From Cytophagales bacterium Alg240-R148 (GTDB taxonomy: Bacteria > Bacteroidota > Bacteroidia > Cytophagales > Cyclobacteriaceae): a DNA stretch of 64,000 nt. The notes under the pieces were generated by a model. It did no database searches and had not been told where the DNA came from. It saw nothing but the letters and a program-made list of their open reading frames with translations. The position numbers and the translations under genes were made by a program. Below are positions 60,188 to 64,000 of the stretch, in pieces. The stretch is from assembly GCA_900537185.1 (NCBI GenBank), contig LS999829.1:248275-312274 (forward strand). Direction: 5' to 3'. Each line of letters opens with the position of its first letter. The stretch's first letter is position 1.

Positions 60188-60793
60188 ATGAGCGAAAAAA
60201 ACAAAAGGCACACAAAAAAATGGTTGGTTTCTAGAATGAAATCGTCTGGAAGTAAAAGAAGGTACTTGGTAGTTGCTGATTATGCAGAACAAAGAAACAA
60301 AAAGAAGGGCATGGATCCAGACGAATGGCCAAAGTTTGAAAGGATGAGCCCATTGGTACAGTTGGATGATAAGATCAACTACGGGCCTTTGAAGCGATTT
60401 ATAAGAAAGTCTGTAGGTAAAAATTGGGAAGCAGTACATGCTGAAATACTAGAACGCATTCCTACTGCTCTTTATGACTATAAAAATGCCATTTATTGGT
60501 TTGTTGCTGACCTTACCACCGTGGTGCACGGTAGGGTTTGGGATTTGCGGGCGCAAAAGTTTCTTTTTAATGATACAAATGAACTGGTTTTTAGCAGAAC
60601 CCATGCTTTGAAAGAGTTTTATGTGGACCCCAACAGTTTTATTTTGTGTGCGTCTAAACAAAGGATACAAACCATTACAAATAGTACGAGGAAGTGTAAT
60701 GTTCGGCAAAACAAAGCAGAGCAAAAAAGAGCAAAATTATATTCCAAACGCGCTAAAAAGAACATCTATGTGGGCAGCTTCCAAAACACCTAA
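60188..60793 (+). CDS. Hypothetical basic protein
   Basis: 201 aa from Met 60188 (SEKNKRHTKKWLVSRMKSSG); an upstream start at 60167 adds seven residues. Very basic, with SVGKNWEAVHAEILERIP and NSTRKCNVRQNKAEQKRAKL motifs and many Trp/Lys. I know similar proteins from Bacteroidota and Planctomycetes only as hypotheticals. No signal peptide or TM. It is divergent from the aminotransferase and 81 bp before the amidohydrolase. Confidence 0.6.
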   Translation: MSEKNKRHTKKWLVSRMKSSGSKRRYLVVADYAEQRNKKKGMDPDEWPKFERMSPLVQLDDKINYGPLKRFIRKSVGKNWEAVHAEILERIPTALYDYKNAIYWFVADLTTVVHGRVWDLRAQKFLFNDTNELVFSRTHALKEFYVDPNSFILCASKQRIQTITNSTRKCNVRQNKAEQKRAKLYSKRAKKNIYVGSFQNT

Positions 60794-60874
60794 AGAGTAT
60801 TGTTTAGAGACAATAAAACGAAAAACGCCTCCAAAAAATAGAACTTATTGCAGCTTTCCTACGTCTTCCTATTT

Positions 60875-62422
60875 ATGAAAAACAAATTGTTTAAAATTGC
60901 TAAGTGGCTTGTACTCGGGTTTGCTACTCTGGCCATGTTCGTTGCCATTGCATTTTATTGGCCCATGCCGGCCTTGCCTACTCCATTTAATAATGGGGAT
61001 ATGGTCTTAAAAAATGTGCATGTAATAGATGTTCATACAGGAGAAGTGCAGTACGATCAAAATTTATACCTCCGATCGGGCAGAATTGTGAAAATTGATG
61101 GGGATCAAGTTCAAAAATCGGATATAACCGTTGTAGAGACTGGAGGCAAGTTTGTAGTACCTGGACTTTGGGACATGCACACCCATTCAACCCAACTCTC
61201 CCCTTGGTTGCACCATCCCTTGTACATCGCCAATGGAGTAACCGGAATTCGGGACATGTCGGGGCAGCTTGGTAGAAAAGACAGCTATTGGGCCGGAACA
61301 CCAGACCGCTTGGCTTGGGCCAAAGAAATGGAGGCCAATCAACGGCTAACCCCTTTGTATGTTCAGCAAAGTAGTTATCAAATCAATGGAGCTGGATCTG
61401 TTCCAGAAGGGTTTCCCGCTTTTTTTAAGGCAGAATCGGAAAAACAAGTTTTGGAACTCCTCCAATACTACCAACAAGAAGGGACTGACTTTATTAAAGT
61501 ATATGCGGAAATTAAGGCTGATTCCTACGCTGCTTTGATGCAACATGCCGATGGTTATGGTTTGAAAGTGGCAGGGCACAAACCCCTGAATGTTCCATTG
61601 GAAACTTGTATTAGGGCAGGGCAGCAAAGCTTTGAACATGGAAGAATTTTTATGTTCGAGTGTTTTCCTGGAGCCAAAGAATTAAGAGATTCAGACAACA
61701 AAGGCGCAACGTTCGGACAGCTAAAAAGCGCCATGGTCCATGATTTTGATTCTTTAAAAGCAAGTTATTTGATGGCATTAATGAAAAAGTACAATGCCCA
61801 TTGGACCCCTACCTTGCAAACCGTTAAAATGAGTGCAAAGGCCCATGAAAACGAGTTTGTTAACAGCCCATATTTGCGTTATGTCCCAAGCATGAGACAA
61901 TCACTTTGGTGGAATCCCGACCTGCAAAGATCGGCCGAGGCCAACCAGAAGAGCGCACTCAACCAGGAGTTTTATGCGGCCGTAGCAACCCAAATAAAAA
62001 TGGCGGATGCCATGGGAGTCCAGATGTTGGTTGGAACAGATGTTACCGACACCTATGTGTTTCCTGGGTTTAGTTTGCACGACGAACTTGTAGCAATGCA
62101 ACAAGCCGGTAGGAGCAACCTGTCGATCTTGCGATCGGCCACCATCGTAGCGGCCACTTTTAGTGGAAGAGAGAAAGACTATGGTAGTGTAGAAGTTGGG
62201 AAAAAGGCGGATTTGTTATTGTTGGATGCCAACCCTTTGGACGACATAGCCCATTCCAAGTCCATCCATGCGGTGGTCTTAAACGGAGCGTTATACAACA
62301 AAGAAGTTTTGGAGGAGATGCAGACTTCTACCGAAGCATTGGCTTCTACGTTGCATCTGAATGTGAAATTTGTAATTAGTTTGTTGTCGAGTCCGTTGAT
62401 CAGAAATGAATTTGCAGATTAA
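60875..62422 (+). CDS. Amidohydrolase family protein (exported, imidazolonepropionase-like)
   Basis: 515 aa from Met 60875 (KNKLFKIAKWLVLGFATLAM, signal anchor). Metal site HxH in GLWDMHTHSTQ (about residues 103-110), carboxylate/His ligands in VAGHKPL and SFEHGRIF, and Asp in VGTDVTDT. The C-terminal GSVEVGKKADLLLLDANPLD is typical of the M38/imidazolonepropionase group. Likely a periplasmic dipeptidase-type or cyclic amide hydrolase; substrate unknown. Confidence 0.83.
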   Translation: MKNKLFKIAKWLVLGFATLAMFVAIAFYWPMPALPTPFNNGDMVLKNVHVIDVHTGEVQYDQNLYLRSGRIVKIDGDQVQKSDITVVETGGKFVVPGLWDMHTHSTQLSPWLHHPLYIANGVTGIRDMSGQLGRKDSYWAGTPDRLAWAKEMEANQRLTPLYVQQSSYQINGAGSVPEGFPAFFKAESEKQVLELLQYYQQEGTDFIKVYAEIKADSYAALMQHADGYGLKVAGHKPLNVPLETCIRAGQQSFEHGRIFMFECFPGAKELRDSDNKGATFGQLKSAMVHDFDSLKASYLMALMKKYNAHWTPTLQTVKMSAKAHENEFVNSPYLRYVPSMRQSLWWNPDLQRSAEANQKSALNQEFYAAVATQIKMADAMGVQMLVGTDVTDTYVFPGFSLHDELVAMQQAGRSNLSILRSATIVAATFSGREKDYGSVEVGKKADLLLLDANPLDDIAHSKSIHAVVLNGALYNKEVLEEMQTSTEALASTLHLNVKFVISLLSSPLIRNEFAD

Positions 62423-62545
62423 GGATTGCTGGAAAATGACCCTTCACTTTCTGAAATCAGGATTGATCGAACCTTTAAACTCCTCTCGAAACGAATTGAT
62501 TCTGTAAATTCTAATCGTTTTTCATTTACATTCACATTAAAAAAT

Positions 62546-62579
62546 AAAAAAAGGGAAGGAGACTCCTTCCCTTTTTTTA
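62546..62579. terminator. Bidirectional terminator between amidohydrolase and DJ-1 genes
   Basis: AAAAAAAGGGAAGGA - GAC - TCCTTCCCTTTTTTT: an 8-bp GC-rich core extended by A/T runs on both sides. It overlaps the stop codon of the convergent DJ-1 gene (62577). Confidence 0.9.
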
Positions 62580-63251
62580 TTTTGACAACAATTCCATCAT
62601 TTTAACGGCTACAAGAGTGGCAGACGCTGGGTTCTGACCCGTTACAATATTTCCATCCACCACTACAAATGGTTCAAAAGGGTCGGCATGTGAAAATATT
62701 GCACCTTGATCGATCAACTCTTTTTCGAGCATAAATGGGATGACTTCTCCAAGGGTGTGTTGCTCTAGCTTTTCTTCGGCTTGGGTAAAAGAATTGATTT
62801 TTTTACCGGACAGAAAATTTTCACCATTGGTCAAAACAACATGGAGCAAAGCGGCAGGACCATGACAAACCGCACCAATTAACTTGTTATGCTCGTAAGT
62901 AATTTTAATATATTTTTTGACCAATGGGTGGTCCACCATATCGGTCATAAGGCCTAATCCTCCAGGAAAGAAAATCCCATCGTAGGCAGTAATATCGACG
63001 GCACTTAATGCATGGCTACAATTTAGTCTTTTAAAACCTGTGCTTTCCATAAACATTTTGCTGGTTTTTTCTTTTGGATCATAGCCAACGTAAGGGGGTT
63101 TTCCTCCAGATATACTAGCAAAATCAACTGCAATTCCTTTGTTAATGAATGCGCAGTATGGATCTGCAATTTCTGAGAACTCATATCCCGCAGCATGTTG
63201 CCCGGTACCTGTTTTATTGCTGCTGGTTACTATAAATAATATATGTTTCAT
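62577..63251 (-). CDS. DJ-1/PfpI family protein (Hsp31/glyoxalase-like)
   Basis: 224 aa from Met 63251 (KHILFIVTSSNKTGTGQHAA); an upstream Met adds eight residues. Conserved Glu in GYEFSEIADPYC, FFPGGLGLM, and the Cys elbow in IGAVCHGPAALLHV; GQNPASA near the C-terminus. It is a cytosolic paralogue of the exported protein at 13760. It forms a minus-strand set with the YdhR-type gene and a Crp/Fnr gene at the window end. Confidence 0.85.
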   Translation of the reverse strand: MKHILFIVTSSNKTGTGQHAAGYEFSEIADPYCAFINKGIAVDFASISGGKPPYVGYDPKEKTSKMFMESTGFKRLNCSHALSAVDITAYDGIFFPGGLGLMTDMVDHPLVKKYIKITYEHNKLIGAVCHGPAALLHVVLTNGENFLSGKKINSFTQAEEKLEQHTLGEVIPFMLEKELIDQGAIFSHADPFEPFVVVDGNIVTGQNPASATLVAVKMMELLSK

Positions 63252-63329
63252 TTTTGGATGTGATTTGGGTGGCACAAAAAATAAGAACCCTACTTTTAAG
63301 GTGGAGTTCTTATCTTAACAGGAGGAGCA

Positions 63330-63647
63330 TTAGTAATGCGGTGATTTCATTCCCCTGCTTGCTTCTTCGGTAATACCGCCATCAAATATTTTAGTCATAA
63401 AACTAACCCCGAAATTTTTGGCTTCTTCAGGGAATAGGTTCCAAGCAAAGTCTTGTGCGTTTTCTAAATTGTCAAACTCGTAAAAACCTCCTACAGAATT
63501 GGAGTTTATACCACTCAGCCAAGTTTTACGGACCAACCCTTTGATTTGCAACAAGTTTGGGTTCATTTCTTTCCAAGGCACCTCGTTAAAAGGGAAGGAT
63601 GCTTGTAATTCTGTATACACAAAAACCTTTTTATTTAATTCACTCAT
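63330..63647 (-). CDS. YdhR family monooxygenase-like protein
   Basis: 105 aa, ferredoxin-like alpha/beta fold: VFVYTELQASFPFNEVPWKE, QIKGLVRKTWLSGINSNSVG with GFYEFDNLENAQDFA, then MTKIFDGGITEEASRGM. This matches the YdhR (putative monooxygenase) pattern. Small heme/cofactor-free oxygenase or dimeric binding protein. Located between the DJ-1 gene and the truncated Crp/Fnr gene, 141 bp from the latter. Confidence 0.75.
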   Translation of the reverse strand: MSELNKKVFVYTELQASFPFNEVPWKEMNPNLLQIKGLVRKTWLSGINSNSVGGFYEFDNLENAQDFAWNLFPEEAKNFGVSFMTKIFDGGITEEASRGMKSPHY

Positions 63648-63788
63648 AATTGTATGTTTTCATTGTTGGGCTTTGTTGCCAAACAACCATACAAAATTGG
63701 GCCCTGCGGCAAAATTAAACATTGTCATAAGACAACGTTTAAAAGTAAATTTTTTATGCAACAAAATGTGGGCTGTTTTATTCGCCAA

Positions 63789-64000
63789 CTACAACTTGGC
63801 CCGCAACTTACTTAAGGTAGAGTTGGTCATGCCTAAATAGGAAGCAACCGCCTTGCTGGATACACGGGTCAATAGTTTGGGTTCGTGTTCCATGACCCAC
63901 TTGAGCTTGTCTATGCCTTCCATACCTAAAAAACTATAGATTCTCATTTGGGAATGGATAAAAGCAAACTCGATGAATTGGTGGTAGATATTAGCAAACA
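63789..64000 (-). CDS. Partial Crp/Fnr family regulator (C-terminal HTH)
   Basis: The minus strand encodes FANIYHQFIEFAFIHSQMRI, YSFLGMEGIDKLKWVMEHEP and KLLTRVSSKAVASYLGMTNS TLSKLRAKL with stop at 63789. The last part is a winged HTH like that at 12076-12657. The N-terminal cyclic-nucleotide domain lies beyond the window. It precedes YdhR and DJ-1 genes on the same strand, as the other Crp/Fnr gene precedes tautomerase/DJ-1, so the two clusters have similar logic. Confidence 0.75.
   Translation of the reverse strand, partial: FANIYHQFIEFAFIHSQMRIYSFLGMEGIDKLKWVMEHEPKLLTRVSSKAVASYLGMTNSTLSKLRAKL

Noticed and set aside
1-64000. tRNA or rRNA genes
   Set aside because: No cloverleaf-like stretch with the usual GGTTCGAATCC-type T-arm, and no rRNA-conserved sequence, was noticed when reading the intergenic regions.

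Overview
The window looks like chromosomal DNA of a Bacteroidota bacterium, probably marine and Cytophagia/Saprospiria-like; genus not assignable. Reasons: a very large subtilisin-like protease ending in a type IX secretion (T9SS) sorting domain, a GLPGLI protein next to a carboxypeptidase-regulatory/TonB-type barrel, TPR-containing sensor kinases and regulators, DUF2490 and DUF6624-like proteins, near absence of Shine-Dalgarno sites, a TTG/TAnnTTTG-type promoter, and moderately low GC.

Region 1 (about 1-11.5 kb) is the most unusual part. It resembles an integron: a row of mostly minus-strand accessory genes (YD-repeat and MORN lipoproteins, a Cys4 protein, DUF1254/DUF1214, DUF2490, DUF2071, hypotheticals). 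They are separated by imperfect inverted repeats with the layout of attC sites: a ..AAC core just after, or overlapping, one stop codon, a foldable spacer, and a GTT.. core just before the next start. At the head of the row, and in the same orientation, lies a full-length tyrosine recombinase of 389 aa. It has all six catalytic residues but I do not see the extra segment that defines IntI. Two C-terminal relics of the same recombinase (408-566 and 4525-4689) sit at two cassette junctions, each next to a copy of the same attI-like sequence. An ECF sigma factor/anti-sigma-like pair and a DUF2846 gene on the plus strand interrupt the row.

Region 2 (11.6-27 kb) contains a complex dispersed and tandem repeat. 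A unit of about 330 bp carries a 130-bp fold-back whose arms differ between copies by compensated base changes; a second small hairpin inside the unit also covaries. Copies lie upstream of a Crp/Fnr gene at 11.7 kb and as tandem groups at 24.4-24.8 and 25.8-26.75 kb, around isolated hypothetical genes. Between them are ordinary stress and detoxification genes. One group is a Crp/Fnr gene followed by tautomerase, SDR, DJ-1/PfpI and nitronate monooxygenase genes. The other is a MarR-controlled set (MarR plus FMN reductase; pirin, cysteine hydrolase and alginate-export-type porin) with matching palindromes before both transcription units.

Region 3 (27-42 kb) is mainly housekeeping and regulation: a NarL-type response regulator and TPR histidine kinase, a saccharopine dehydrogenase-like enzyme, a MATE exporter, a second DUF2071 protein, a membrane-anchored AraC-TPR regulator facing an ankyrin/acyltransferase pair across a 20-bp-period repeat, an MDR reductase, a GNAT acetyltransferase and others.

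Region 4 (42-56.5 kb) is a secreted and envelope module: two tiny Cys-containing secreted proteins, a GLPGLI protein overlapping an outer-membrane barrel, a TPR-HTH regulator, phased direct repeats, and the 2498-aa T9SS serine protease followed by an M23 peptidase. Region 5 (56.5-64 kb) has tandem paralogous lipoproteins, a Tat-exported aminotransferase, an amidohydrolase, and a DJ-1/YdhR pair next to a truncated Crp/Fnr gene.
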